Shown here piece after piece: positions 8,374-18,308 of a stretch of DNA of 64,000 nucleotides. The stretch's first letter is position 1. Each line of letters opens with the position of its first letter. Origin of the DNA: Sphingobacterium spiritivorum ATCC 33861 (GTDB taxonomy: Bacteria; Bacteroidota; Bacteroidia; Sphingobacteriales; Sphingobacteriaceae). The stretch covers positions 744,001 to 808,000 of the forward strand of contig NZ_GL379770.1 of the NCBI RefSeq assembly GCF_000143765.1. The letters are read 5' to 3'. The translations under genes and the position numbers were made by a program. A model generated the notes under the pieces. The model was not told the DNA's origin. It worked only from the letters and a program-made list of their open reading frames with translations, and ran no database searches.

Positions 8374-9063
8374 ATGGGTAAGTTAGCGATTAATAAATGG
8401 GCAGAAAATGACCGACCTAGAGAAAAGCTGGAAAGGCGGGGTAGAAGGGTGCTGAGTAATGCAGAATTACTGGCTATTCTTATTGGCTCGGGATCGTTTG
8501 GAGAAGATGCAGTCGGACTGGCGCGCCGTATACTTTCAGATCATCAGCACAATCTGGATTTCTTATCTCAACAGGATGTGGACGACCTTAAGAAGTATAA
8601 AGGAATAGGGAGTGCTAAGGCTATTACTATTATAGCGGCTTTGGAACTGGGCAGAAGACGAAAGGAGAGTACGGAAAAGGAAGCTATTATCCTCAATTGC
8701 AGTAAGAAAGTCTTTGAGTACTTTAAATTTCAGTTGCAGGATCTTCTGCATGAAGAGTTCTGGGTATTGTACCTCAACAGAGCATCTGTTATTCTGAATC
8801 AGCAACTGATTGGAAAAGGTGGGAATGATTTTACACCGGTAGATGTACGTATTATTCTCAAACATGCATTGAATTGCCAGGCCAGTTCTATGATACTTGT
8901 TCATAATCATCCTTCAGGTTCTTTGAAACCAAGTAATCAGGATTTGCAATTGACAAAAAAAATTGTAGATGCTTCAAAAATAATGGATATTAGAGTGATG
9001 GATCATGTGATATTTACAAACAGCAAATATTTTAGTTTTCAGGATGAGGGGTTGATGGACTAA
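8374..9063 (+). CDS. radC: RadC family JAB1/MPN-domain protein
   Basis: 229 aa, normal length for chromosomal RadC. The N-terminus has the helix-hairpin-helix-like UPF0758 region (RVLSNAELLAILIGSG, DLKKYKGIGSAKA). The C-terminal JAMM metal motif is HNHPSGSLKPSNQD, near residues 175-188, followed by DHVIF. Despite the name, a DNA-repair role has not been confirmed for the family. The methyltransferase gene starts 37 bases downstream. Confidence 0.93.
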   Translation: MGKLAINKWAENDRPREKLERRGRRVLSNAELLAILIGSGSFGEDAVGLARRILSDHQHNLDFLSQQDVDDLKKYKGIGSAKAITIIAALELGRRRKESTEKEAIILNCSKKVFEYFKFQLQDLLHEEFWVLYLNRASVILNQQLIGKGGNDFTPVDVRIILKHALNCQASSMILVHNHPSGSLKPSNQDLQLTKKIVDASKIMDIRVMDHVIFTNSKYFSFQDEGLMD

Positions 9064-9100
9064 TCTGATAGCTGCATACCATTAAAATAAATCATTACAG

Positions 9101-9847
9101 ATGAAAAAGAATGTTGACAGATTTACAGACCGGGTAGTGGATTATGAAAAATACAGACCCAGTTACCCCAATCAGATTCTTTCCCTGCTGACACAGGAAA
9201 TCGGCTTTACCAAGGATTGGCTGGTAGCTGATATTGGCAGCGGAACAGGTATATCGACCAAACTGTTTGTGGATAACGGTAACAATACGTTTGGGATAGA
9301 GCCGAATCAGGCTATGCGTGAAGCATGTATACATCATTTCAAAAAGAACAGAAATTTTATAGCAGTAAACGCTACAGCGGAAGATACCAAAATTGATGAT
9401 CATTGTGTTGATCTGATCTTTGCAGGACAGTCTTTTCACTGGTTCGATAAAGTGAAGACCAGGGCTGAATTTCAACGCATCCTAAAGCCGGAAGGACATA
9501 TCGTACTGGTATGGAATCAGCGGAGTCCGGAAGATGAGTTTCAGCGTGCTTATGAAGAATTTTTGGTCAGACACATTCCGGAATATCAAACCGTTACTCA
9601 AAAGAATATCACAGATGAACATATTCATGGATTTTTTGCACCAAAGGCCATTCGTAAGTTTTCTCTTCCAAATCAGCAAACCTTTGATCTGAAGGCATTT
9701 TTTGGTCGTGTAAAATCGTCTTCTTACTTTCCGAATGAAGAAAGTGAAAGTAAGAAACTGTATGAGGGCCTTCGTGAGCTTTTTGATGAGTATGCTATTG
9801 ATAAGCGTTTGGTGTTTAACTATCAGACAGATATTTACATCGCTTAG
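9101..9847 (+). CDS. Class I SAM-dependent methyltransferase
   Basis: 248-aa cytoplasmic methyltransferase. The SAM-binding motif I is VADIGSGTGISTKLF (near residues 43-57), with the acidic residue at the end of strand 2 in FGIEPN. The methyltransferase_11 pattern ends with DLIFAGQSFHWFD and LKPEGHIVLVWN. The N-terminal NVDRFTDRVVDYEKYRP resembles methyltransferases often annotated next to biotin or ubiquinone enzymes, but the substrate cannot be assigned. It may be cotranscribed with radC. Confidence 0.85.
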   Translation: MKKNVDRFTDRVVDYEKYRPSYPNQILSLLTQEIGFTKDWLVADIGSGTGISTKLFVDNGNNTFGIEPNQAMREACIHHFKKNRNFIAVNATAEDTKIDDHCVDLIFAGQSFHWFDKVKTRAEFQRILKPEGHIVLVWNQRSPEDEFQRAYEEFLVRHIPEYQTVTQKNITDEHIHGFFAPKAIRKFSLPNQQTFDLKAFFGRVKSSSYFPNEESESKKLYEGLRELFDEYAIDKRLVFNYQTDIYIA

Positions 9848-9967
9848 AGCTTTGGCCTTCTGAAAAAGGAGGGAAGTTGTCAGAACTTTTTTAGTATCTA
9901 TCGTCCGTATACGGTATCGCAGACAGATTATACAGTTAATACATGCTGCCAGCAGCAGTATGTATAA

Positions 9968-9997
9968 CAAAGGCCTTTCCACACCGAAAGGCCTTTG
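9968..9997. terminator. Bidirectional intrinsic terminator
   Basis: A perfect 12-bp stem (CAAAGGCCTTTC / GAAAGGCCTTTG) with a 6-base loop lies between the convergent methyltransferase and bglX genes. Confidence 0.75.
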
Positions 9998-10017
9998 TAT
10001 AGAAAATACAATATTCC

Positions 10018-12312
10018 TTAATTTTGTAATTCAAATTTAGAAGTTAATACATCTCTGGAATTTGTTCCGACGTATACTTCAAATTCACCGGGCTCAGCCA
10101 CAAATTCTAATTTTTCATTATAGAATTTTAAATCCTCTTCTGTCAATTCGAATTCAACGGCTTTTGTTTCCCCAGCTTTGAAGGCTATTTTCTGAAATCC
10201 TTTCAATTCTTTCACAGGGCGTGTTACAGAACCCACCATGTCGCGGATATACAGTTGTACGACTTCTTCTCCGTCATATTTTCCTGTGTTCTTTACATCT
10301 ACAGTAACCGTGATTTTATCTTGTTTCTGCAGTTTTGAAGTGCTTAAGCGAAGGTTATTATACTGAAAAGCAGTATAGCTCAATCCGTACCCAAACGGAT
10401 AAAGCGGATCGTTGTCTACATCCAGGTAATTGGATCTGAATTTTTGGAACCATTTACCCTGCTCCAAAGGTCTGCCTGTAGTTTTTGCATTATAATATAA
10501 AGGAATCTGACCTACATTCTTAGGGAAAGTAGCAGGTAGTTTTCCGGAAGGATTTACATCTCCGAACAATACATCTGCCACAGCTTTCCCTGTCTCAGTA
10601 CCACCAAACCATACATTCAGTATAGCCGGTACATGTTCATTTTCCCATGTCAATGTCAGTGGCCGCCCTGTAAAGAGCACAAGTACTACCGGTTTTCCGG
10701 TTTTTAGCAGCGCCTGTAGCAGACGTTGCTGATTTGCAGGTATTCCTATTTCTGTACGGCTGGAGCTTTCTCCGCTCATTTCAGAACTTTCTCCTAATGC
10801 TGCTACGATGGCATCCGCACCTTCCGATGCTTTGATTGCTTCAGCTATCAGTTCCTGTTCACTGCGGTTATCACGTGGAATTGTACGTCCAAACATGGTA
10901 GCACGCTCCTGATATGCAGGATCATCTAACAGATTTGTACCTAAGGCATACTGAATAGCTACCTTGTTACCCAGTACGTCCTTCATGCCCTGCAAGAGTG
11001 ATGGAGTATGCTCCAGATCAGCACTTACACTCCATGTACCCGGCATATTCGCACCTGTATTAGCCAGTGGACCTACCAGCGCAATTTTTCCTTTTTTTGT
11101 AAAGGGCAGTGTTTGCTTATCATTTTTTAATAATACAAATGATTTCGCAGCTACTTCACGTGACTTTGCAAGATGTGCTTTAGTGAGTATGTTATTTTTA
11201 GCACGGTTTACATCACAGTATTTGTATGGATTTTCAAATAGTCCGAGTTTATATTTAGCTTCCAAAACCAATCTGCAGGCTCTGTCGATATCAGCTTGTG
11301 AGACTTTACCTTCTTCCAGTGATTTTTTCAAGGTTCCAAGATAACCTTCACCTACCATATCCATATCTACTCCGGCTTTCAGAGAAAGTGCAGATACCCG
11401 TTGCAGGTCTCCCAGTCCGTGGTCAATCAGTTCGTTTATGGCGGTGTAATCGGTTACGACCATACCCTGAAATCCCCATTGCTGGCGTAGCAGATCGGTC
11501 ATAAGCCATTTATTGGCTGTCGCAGGTACTCCATTAATATCATTGAATGAAGTCATGATACTTCCTGCTCCCGCATCGATCGCAGCTTTATAGGGCGGAA
11601 GATACTCATTGTACATTCTGTGCAGACTCATGTCTGTGGTATTGTAGTCTCTTCCCGCTTCTGCTGCTCCATACAGCGCAAAATGCTTGACACATGCCAT
11701 CAGTGTATTATTGGCAGCAAGGTCATTACCCTGATAGCCTTTTACCATTTCGACAGCGATTTTGGAACTGAGATAAGGATCTTCTCCGTTTCCTTCTGAG
11801 AACCTGCCCCAGCGTGGATCACGGGAGATGTCTACCATTGGCGAGAATGTCCAGTTGATACCGTCCGCAGTAGCTTCTGTCGCAGCGATCTGAGCGGTCT
11901 GTCTTACCAGATTCATATCCCAGGAGGAGGCCAATCCGATCGGAATCGGAAAAATCGTTTTATATCCGTGAATAACATCCATTCCAAAGATAAGGGGAAT
12001 TCCTAAACGGGATTGTTTCACTGCCAGGTCCTGTGCAGCACGTATGCGTTGTGGCGTACTCATACTAAATATACCTCCGATAGCTCCGGATTTGATTTTT
12101 CCTTCTACTCCCGTACTGACTGTACTGCCTGTCGTTGCTTCTCCTCCTGTCACCAGATTAAGCTGTCCGATTTTTTCCTCTAATGTCATTTTTGACATCA
12201 GTGTATTAATAAAACTGTCCATCTTCTGGCTGTTCTGCTGTGCTGTAACAGTGCTGGTCACGTACAAAGTACATATAGACAGCACTAATCGACTGTATCT
12301 GCTTATATTCAT
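10018..12312 (-). CDS. bglX: Exported GH3 beta-glucosidase (BglX-like)
   Basis: 764-aa glycoside hydrolase family 3 enzyme with a signal peptide (residues 1-24), so periplasmic. Domains in order: TIM-barrel (about 30-370) with RDPRWGR, KHFALYG and the nucleophile Asp in VVTDYTA (near residue 290); alpha/beta sandwich with GESSEMSGESSSR carrying the candidate acid/base Glu; fibronectin type III-like C-terminal domain (about 670-764). Its position as last gene of a SusCD-GH144 cluster parallels the known B. thetaiotaomicron BT_3567-type GH3 acting on sophorose and beta-1,2-gluco-oligosaccharides. That substrate is an inference from context. Confidence 0.93.
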   Translation of the reverse strand: MNISRYSRLVLSICTLYVTSTVTAQQNSQKMDSFINTLMSKMTLEEKIGQLNLVTGGEATTGSTVSTGVEGKIKSGAIGGIFSMSTPQRIRAAQDLAVKQSRLGIPLIFGMDVIHGYKTIFPIPIGLASSWDMNLVRQTAQIAATEATADGINWTFSPMVDISRDPRWGRFSEGNGEDPYLSSKIAVEMVKGYQGNDLAANNTLMACVKHFALYGAAEAGRDYNTTDMSLHRMYNEYLPPYKAAIDAGAGSIMTSFNDINGVPATANKWLMTDLLRQQWGFQGMVVTDYTAINELIDHGLGDLQRVSALSLKAGVDMDMVGEGYLGTLKKSLEEGKVSQADIDRACRLVLEAKYKLGLFENPYKYCDVNRAKNNILTKAHLAKSREVAAKSFVLLKNDKQTLPFTKKGKIALVGPLANTGANMPGTWSVSADLEHTPSLLQGMKDVLGNKVAIQYALGTNLLDDPAYQERATMFGRTIPRDNRSEQELIAEAIKASEGADAIVAALGESSEMSGESSSRTEIGIPANQQRLLQALLKTGKPVVLVLFTGRPLTLTWENEHVPAILNVWFGGTETGKAVADVLFGDVNPSGKLPATFPKNVGQIPLYYNAKTTGRPLEQGKWFQKFRSNYLDVDNDPLYPFGYGLSYTAFQYNNLRLSTSKLQKQDKITVTVDVKNTGKYDGEEVVQLYIRDMVGSVTRPVKELKGFQKIAFKAGETKAVEFELTEEDLKFYNEKLEFVAEPGEFEVYVGTNSRDVLTSKFELQN

Positions 12313-12345
12313 ATCTGTTGTATTTAAAAAATTATTACTGAAGTA

Positions 12346-13704
12346 CTAAAAGTGAGGACTGGTAAAACCAAGGCCTTTCAATCCTTTTTGTACATCAGGT
12401 GCGCCCATAAAGAGTTTCCAGAATAATCCTGTCCGGTAATTTTCGATCATGACTACAATAGGACCCTGATCTATGGCAAGGTATCGCTGTGGAAACCAGT
12501 TATCCGTTTCGCTGTATGCATCATAGAAACCATACTGCCCCCAGACTTTTTGACCCAGATGCTGATTCAGGTATCTGGCAAATGCAATACTTTCTTTTGG
12601 GGTATATGGCATTGAAGATAGTGCTGCTGTAGGGCTGATGACACCATGATCATTGTCCGGATGGTGTGCATCATATCCTTTTACAGAATAGCTGGCTGTG
12701 AGTCCCCATCCTTTATCTGCGCCGTAGCCTTCATATTTATTTGGATTTTGTTCGGCATGTGCAATGTTGATTTTGCTGTGATTGACGACGACATCCCAGT
12801 AATTGGCATATTGATCTTTCAGACCTTTTGGGTCTAATCCCAGATAGGAGTAATGTTCCCAGAAAAGCGGACCTACACCGCCGTTGGGAGCATTATGCTT
12901 GAGAATCATCGGGATATTGTATTTTTTAGCATCGGTTACGATTGCTCCGTCTCTTGCCCATCCTTTGTGATAGGTAGATGCCGGTATAGGATGTGTAGGG
13001 GAGGAGGCTGCCAGTATATACGTGATCAGACACTCATCATATCCCTGTATGGCATGATTCATACCCCATCCGTATGTGGGACTCCAGTGCCAGAAAAGAA
13101 CATCCTTTCCGTTTCTGAAGAAATTCCATTCTATTCCTTTCCATAATGCATCTGCTTTGTTTGCAATTGCTTTTTCGGTTTCGGAACCGTTTTTATAATA
13201 TTCACGAACGATGATAAGAGCTTCTGCCATAAAAGCAGTTTCGACGATGTCTGCTCCATCATCCTGTTGACTAAACGATTTAGCTTTTCCGGTTTCTCCG
13301 TAGTACCAATGTGACCAGGCGCCTTTGAACCGGTCTATCCGACCCAGGTAATCCATGATATGATCTAATCGCTTAGCTCCTTCTTCTTTGGAAATAAACT
13401 GCCTCTCAATACCGGTAATGATGGCCATGATGCCAAATCCGCTACCACCAATGGTAATGACATTCTGATCATTCTCCGGATAGGCACCATCGATATGTAT
13501 GCGTTCACGGGCCATACCGGAAGTAGGTTCTGCACCGTCCCAGAAATACCGGAATGTTTGTTTCTGGATGAGCGTGAGAAGTGAGTCAGTAGAGAGACTG
13601 TCTTTTGAGTCACTCTGGGAGTCAGTATGCTTCTGCTCCTGATTTGAAAAACAAGATTGTAATATGAGGAGCGGAATAAAAAAAGTATAAATAAGTGCTT
13701 TCAA
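12346..13704 (-). CDS. Lipoprotein glucoamylase-fold hydrolase, GH144-like (endo-beta-1,2-glucanase)
   Basis: 452-aa lipoprotein: the signal peptide ends in the lipobox LQSC, followed by an S/D/Q-rich linker, so it is probably surface or periplasm anchored. The (alpha/alpha)6 'Glycoamylase' fold is visible from QTFRYFWDGAEPTSGMARER (near residue 50) through WSHWYYGETG and GWGLTASYSVKGYDAHHPD to the C-terminal FYDAYSETDNWFPQRYLAIDQGP. The family includes the GH144 endo-beta-1,2-glucanase of Chitinophaga pinensis. The start is TTG at 13704; no ATG occurs before the catalytic domain and a later start would lose the lipoprotein signal. The gene lies between a hairpin after susD and bglX. Confidence 0.85.
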   Translation of the reverse strand: MKALIYTFFIPLLILQSCFSNQEQKHTDSQSDSKDSLSTDSLLTLIQKQTFRYFWDGAEPTSGMARERIHIDGAYPENDQNVITIGGSGFGIMAIITGIERQFISKEEGAKRLDHIMDYLGRIDRFKGAWSHWYYGETGKAKSFSQQDDGADIVETAFMAEALIIVREYYKNGSETEKAIANKADALWKGIEWNFFRNGKDVLFWHWSPTYGWGMNHAIQGYDECLITYILAASSPTHPIPASTYHKGWARDGAIVTDAKKYNIPMILKHNAPNGGVGPLFWEHYSYLGLDPKGLKDQYANYWDVVVNHSKINIAHAEQNPNKYEGYGADKGWGLTASYSVKGYDAHHPDNDHGVISPTAALSSMPYTPKESIAFARYLNQHLGQKVWGQYGFYDAYSETDNWFPQRYLAIDQGPIVVMIENYRTGLFWKLFMGAPDVQKGLKGLGFTSPHF

Positions 13705-13743
13705 GGCGGGAGGTGTTAATTATTAATAATACAATATTGTTAA

Positions 13744-13777
13744 ATAAGAGCATAGACAGTTGCCTATGCTCTTATTA
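13744..13777 (-). terminator. Hairpin between susD and GH144 genes
   Basis: A perfect 13-bp stem (AATAAGAGCATAG / CTATGCTCTTATT) with an 8-base loop lies just after the susD stop. It may act as a partial terminator that lowers expression of the enzymes relative to susCD. Confidence 0.65.
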
Positions 13778-13783
13778 CCTGCA

Positions 13784-15277
13784 CTAGTAGTTCGGGTTCT
13801 GGATCAGAACACCACCAGAGCGATCTATTTCATTTTGAGGAATAGGAAGGTATCTGTTTCTAAGCTGGTAATTTGTTTTACCGGCATCTTTGAAAGTTTC
13901 AGCATCTATATTCCAACGTATAAGGTCAAAAAACCGTTCATTTTCCATACCTAATTCGACTTGTCTCTCATGTCTGATAGCAAGTCTCAATTCCTGTTGG
14001 TTTGTTGTCGTTACTTTCGGAAGGATAGCGTTGTTGCCACCTCTTGCACGTACTCTTATCTGCTCTAAATAAGTGAGTGCTGCTTCCTGTTCGCCAACTT
14101 CATTTGCAGCTTCAGCGGCCATCAGGACGACATCGGCATATCTGATCACACGGAAGTTAAACCATTCTCCGGCCTGGCTTCCTGTTGCTGTACGGATTTT
14201 AGGATCGGTATATACTTTTTTATTCCAATATGCTCTTGGTACTGTTGCGGTCGCAGCAGGTATAAGTTCTACGTAAGGAGTATTTACCCGGCCTGCATAC
14301 AGAAGAGTTTCATCTTTTCTGGGATCTCCCTCTTCAAATGCTTTTGCGAGTCTTTCATTGGGTACATTCCATCCCCATCCCAGGTTCATAGCTCCGGATC
14401 CGCGCACACCTTGTCTGCCGGCATATGTAATTCCCAGATTTGTCTGTCCCTGTGCATAGTATGCTTGTATTTCAAATACGGATTCCTTACTGTTCTCCGA
14501 ACTTTCTCTAAAGATCTGATTGTAAGCAACACTCAGGTTATACTGTCCTGAGTTGATGACCATACGGCTCGCTGCAAGAGCTTTGCTATACTGTTGTCTG
14601 GCCAGGAATGTTTTGGCCTGTACGGCAAATGCTGCTCCTTGTGTGATACGGCCTATAAATCTGGATTCCCAGTTCAGAGGGAGGTGCTGTGTTGCATATT
14701 CCAGATCGGCATCTATTAAAGCATAGATATCCGCAATAGGGGACTTAGGAAGGATACTTTCCTTCTGATCACGAACGCGGAAATCAATTTTTGGTACTTC
14801 CCCAAATGCACGTACTAAATTGAAGTAAGCCCATGCTCTGAAAAACTTCGCTTCTGCTAGTCCTCTGGCTACTTCCGGACTTTGATCGCCCAGTGAGTCC
14901 GCTGTCTCGATTGCAGTATTCGTCAATGCAATCAGCTTATAATGGTCTGTCCAGTAGTTACCCCACAACCAAAAGTTGGTGGTATATTGAAAATCATCAG
15001 TATTGGGAGCCGATCCGGCTTCATCACCTACACTGGAGCCGATTTCGGCATCATCCGATCGCATATTGTGTACACCTACATAAGGAAGGCCGCTTGTACC
15101 TTCGCTTCTTAATCCGGCATAGATAGCCAATACCTGACCTTCTAAGGAACCTGCAGGTAAATCTTCTTCTGTCAATTGTCCTAACGGCTTACGATCCAAG
15201 AAATCTTTGGAACAACTGCTCAGCACCAAAAGTGCCAGAAGAGTTGCTGATATATATGTTGAAATATTTGTTTTCAT
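13784..15277 (-). CDS. SusD/RagB-like outer-membrane glycan-binding lipoprotein
   Basis: Surface glycan-binding partner of the TonB-dependent transporter, about 497 aa. The signal peptide ends in the lipobox LSSC at about residue 22, followed by SKDFLDRKPLGQ, the typical SusD start. TPR-like segments include EAKFFRAWAYFNLVRAFGEVP, and the C-terminal SusD_RagB signature is RHERQVELGMENERFFDLIRW followed by NRYLPIPQNEIDR. The frame opens 27 bases upstream, but the ATG at 15277 begins the signal peptide properly. It lies 13 bases after susC in the same operon. Confidence 0.95.
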   Translation of the reverse strand: MKTNISTYISATLLALLVLSSCSKDFLDRKPLGQLTEEDLPAGSLEGQVLAIYAGLRSEGTSGLPYVGVHNMRSDDAEIGSSVGDEAGSAPNTDDFQYTTNFWLWGNYWTDHYKLIALTNTAIETADSLGDQSPEVARGLAEAKFFRAWAYFNLVRAFGEVPKIDFRVRDQKESILPKSPIADIYALIDADLEYATQHLPLNWESRFIGRITQGAAFAVQAKTFLARQQYSKALAASRMVINSGQYNLSVAYNQIFRESSENSKESVFEIQAYYAQGQTNLGITYAGRQGVRGSGAMNLGWGWNVPNERLAKAFEEGDPRKDETLLYAGRVNTPYVELIPAATATVPRAYWNKKVYTDPKIRTATGSQAGEWFNFRVIRYADVVLMAAEAANEVGEQEAALTYLEQIRVRARGGNNAILPKVTTTNQQELRLAIRHERQVELGMENERFFDLIRWNIDAETFKDAGKTNYQLRNRYLPIPQNEIDRSGGVLIQNPNY

Positions 15278-15290
15278 CACTTTCTGGTTT

Positions 15291-18200
15291 TTAAAAATTA
15301 ACATTCACACCTACTGTATAGATTGCCGGGATTGGATATGTTCCGTTGTCTACACCCACAGCGATTGCACTTCCTCCGATTTCTGGTGTATATCCTGTGT
15401 TTTTGGAGAAGGTAAACGGATTCTGTGCATTCAGAAATAATCTTAATGACTTAAGTTTTATTTTTTCCAGCGCCTCTCTTTTGAAGTTGTATCCTAACTG
15501 GATGTTACGAACGCGGAAGAAACTGCCATCTTCGATAAAGTAAGAAGAGAACTCTCTGTTGTTGGTTCTTTTGGAATCCATGATTGGCTCGAAGTTAGAT
15601 GTTCCTTCGCCTGTCCATCTTCCCAGTCTGTCTTCCAGAAAATTGAATGTGGAGTACTGGTTTCTGTTCCAGGTACGAATCAGTTCATTTCCGGATACAC
15701 CCATAAATTCGGTTCCGAAATCAAAATTCTTATAGCTCAGATTGACAGAGAAACCATAGATAAAGTCAGGAGTAGGATTTCCGATAATGGTTCTGTCCTG
15801 TGTGTTTATTGTTCCGTCGTTGTTGATATCTACATATTTGATGTCTCCGGGTTTGAAAGCAGCGCCTAAACCTGATTTAGGTCCTGCATCTACTTCGGCT
15901 TGATTCTGGTATACTCCATCCGTTTTCAAACCATAAAAATATCCTACCGGTTGTCCGGACTTAGTACGTGATACACCATTACCTGCAAGTATCGCGAAAT
16001 CATCATTTACAAGATTAAGAACCTTGTTTTTGAGTGTAGTCAAGTTTGCGTTTACACCCAGTTTCAGATCTTCAGTAAGCTGTTGGTTCCATCCTGCAGA
16101 AAACTCAAATCCTTTGTTCTGAATTTCTCCGGCATTTCTTAGAATAGGTAAGAAACCATTTACTCCCGGTACTTCTACCAATATATCTTTAGTTTTCTTG
16201 TCGTAATAAACGGCTTCCAGGCTTAATCTGTTTTTCAGCATTTTGGCTTCAAAACCTGCTTCCCATGAATGTACGGATTCCCAACGTAAATTAGGGTCTG
16301 GAGAATAAGCAGGAGATAATGCCGGATAGATATTGTCTCCAAATGAAGTTGAACTACCTGAAACCAGCGTCGGATATACCGGATAACGGTAGCCGTCTCC
16401 TGTGTTTTCATTTCCTAATACACCCCATGAACCTTTGATTTTTAAGTTATCAAAGAGTTGCTGATCCTGCATAAATGATTCTTCAGATACAACCCATCCT
16501 GCACCGATAGCACCTGAATTTTGCCATCTGTTAGATCCAAGGAATGCCGAAGAGCCATCTCTTCTGAAGGATCCGTTCAATAAGTATTTGCCTTTATAGT
16601 TGTATAACCCCCTTACCAGATAAGATAATGTAGCTCGTTCCCATTGTGATCCGCCAATAGATCTGGTTGTCTGATCACCCATGGTGGTGTAGAAGAAACG
16701 CGGATCATTAGGGATAGGATCTCCGCTGCCCTGACCTACATTGGTGATGATACCTTCATATCCTCTGTAGTACGTTGTAAATCCGGCAGTAGCGGTCAGA
16801 CTGTGGTCTCCCCAATTATTTTTGTAAGTCAGGAGCCAGTCACTCTGTGCTTTCTTGTATGTATTCTGTTCTTGTGATACGCTGGTGGTACGTACAAGTG
16901 TACTTGTCTTATCCGTGCCTTGTATATTAGGATCATATACATTCACAATAGGTGTATAGCTTCTGATTCCATTAAAACCATAGTCATACAGGAAAGAGGC
17001 TTTGGCTGTGAAATGTTCCAGGAACGTAAGTTCTGCAAATACACTTCCTACCGCCCTGTATTCATCACTGATACGCGTATTCTTTCTCAGTTCCAGGCCT
17101 ACCATTGGAGAGTAGATCTGTGGGGTCTGGAAAGGAGGTGTATTATGATAAAGACCATATTCGTCATTAAAAACCGGAGTTACCGGAGATGCGATAATAG
17201 CTGTATTGATAAGGCCACTCTGAATCTGTGGTAAGCTTGCTTTATAACCGCTGAAGTTCATTCCTACTTTAAAATTGTCGGTAATTTTCAGCTCATCGTT
17301 GATGTTCAACGTTAGTTTTTTGTATTCCTCATGTTTGACTACACCTTCTTCGGTGGTATAGCCCAGACCCATATAAAATTTATTCTTGTCTGTAGCACCG
17401 CTTACACTTAGGTTGTTGTAGTTCAGGATACCTCTCTGGAATATCTGATCCTGCCAATCTGTATTTGCATTCCAGTTGGTATAGTCAAAAGGAGTTGCAC
17501 CTTCATTTTTAAGCTGCTCATTATACAGGGTTTTAAATCCTTCTGCATCCGTCATTTTCATACGGTGATTGACATCTTTAAAACCTAAAGTAGAGTTGAA
17601 GTTGAAATTAAGATCACCCTGTTTTGCGGACTTGGTGGAGATAATAATTACCCCGTTTGCTCCACGTACCCCAAAAATTGCTAAAGAAGAAGGATCTTTT
17701 AGGATTTCCATGGATTCGATATCCGATGGGTTTAAGAAATTAATATTATCATTCAGGATTCCGTCTACTACATAAAGAGGGGAGGCACCGTTAATCGAGT
17801 TTGTACCTCTTATTTTTACGTTTGGCGCTCCTCCGGGTTCACCGCTGTTGGTGATTTGGACACCGGCTACCTTTCCCTGAATAGAAGAAATCGGATTAGG
17901 TGACGGCTTGTCGGCAACATCCTTTCCGCTAACGGACGCTATCGAACCTGTCAGATCACGTTTAGCTGCTGTACCGTAACCAATAACAACGACCTCTTCC
18001 AAAGCTTCGCTATCGGAAACAAGAGCGATATTAAGAGTTGTCTGATTGTTTACCGGGACATCTTGCGTGACATAACCGATGTACCTTAACTGAAGGACAT
18101 CCGTAGATTTTGCCTGAATGGTGAAGAGACCTTCGTCATTACTTTGAACAGCGGTCGTTCCCCCTTTGATCGCAATTGTCACCCCGGCAATTCCGATTCC

Positions 18201-18308
18201 TGTCCCGCTGTCTTTGACGGTTCCGCTTATTGATATTTGCTGTCCGAACAGGGGTGTGGACAGAGCTAAACTAAATACCAGTAAGAAATAAGTAAAAAAG
18301 TTCCTCAT
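15291..18308 (-). CDS. SusC/RagA-like TonB-dependent outer-membrane transporter
   Basis: 1005-aa outer-membrane importer that works with the SusD-like lipoprotein. Signal peptide (residues 1-22), then a carboxypeptidase-regulatory-like domain (about 26-100, ISGTVKDSGTGIGIAGVTI), a TonB-box region EEVVVIGYGTAAKRDLTGS, a plug domain with PSPNPISSIQGKVAGVQI and the SusC signature GEPGGAPNVKIRG, and a 22-strand barrel ending in the aromatic C-terminus VGVNVNF. It is the first gene of the PUL operon. The 381-base upstream region holds a candidate Bacteroidota-type promoter. Substrate beta-1,2-glucan is inferred from the linked GH144 and GH3 enzymes. Confidence 0.96.
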   Translation of the reverse strand: MRNFFTYFLLVFSLALSTPLFGQQISISGTVKDSGTGIGIAGVTIAIKGGTTAVQSNDEGLFTIQAKSTDVLQLRYIGYVTQDVPVNNQTTLNIALVSDSEALEEVVVIGYGTAAKRDLTGSIASVSGKDVADKPSPNPISSIQGKVAGVQITNSGEPGGAPNVKIRGTNSINGASPLYVVDGILNDNINFLNPSDIESMEILKDPSSLAIFGVRGANGVIIISTKSAKQGDLNFNFNSTLGFKDVNHRMKMTDAEGFKTLYNEQLKNEGATPFDYTNWNANTDWQDQIFQRGILNYNNLSVSGATDKNKFYMGLGYTTEEGVVKHEEYKKLTLNINDELKITDNFKVGMNFSGYKASLPQIQSGLINTAIIASPVTPVFNDEYGLYHNTPPFQTPQIYSPMVGLELRKNTRISDEYRAVGSVFAELTFLEHFTAKASFLYDYGFNGIRSYTPIVNVYDPNIQGTDKTSTLVRTTSVSQEQNTYKKAQSDWLLTYKNNWGDHSLTATAGFTTYYRGYEGIITNVGQGSGDPIPNDPRFFYTTMGDQTTRSIGGSQWERATLSYLVRGLYNYKGKYLLNGSFRRDGSSAFLGSNRWQNSGAIGAGWVVSEESFMQDQQLFDNLKIKGSWGVLGNENTGDGYRYPVYPTLVSGSSTSFGDNIYPALSPAYSPDPNLRWESVHSWEAGFEAKMLKNRLSLEAVYYDKKTKDILVEVPGVNGFLPILRNAGEIQNKGFEFSAGWNQQLTEDLKLGVNANLTTLKNKVLNLVNDDFAILAGNGVSRTKSGQPVGYFYGLKTDGVYQNQAEVDAGPKSGLGAAFKPGDIKYVDINNDGTINTQDRTIIGNPTPDFIYGFSVNLSYKNFDFGTEFMGVSGNELIRTWNRNQYSTFNFLEDRLGRWTGEGTSNFEPIMDSKRTNNREFSSYFIEDGSFFRVRNIQLGYNFKREALEKIKLKSLRLFLNAQNPFTFSKNTGYTPEIGGSAIAVGVDNGTYPIPAIYTVGVNVNF

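Noticed and set aside
9482..9982. 166-codon minus-strand frame
   Set aside because: Antisense to the methyltransferase gene, which has intact SAM motifs.
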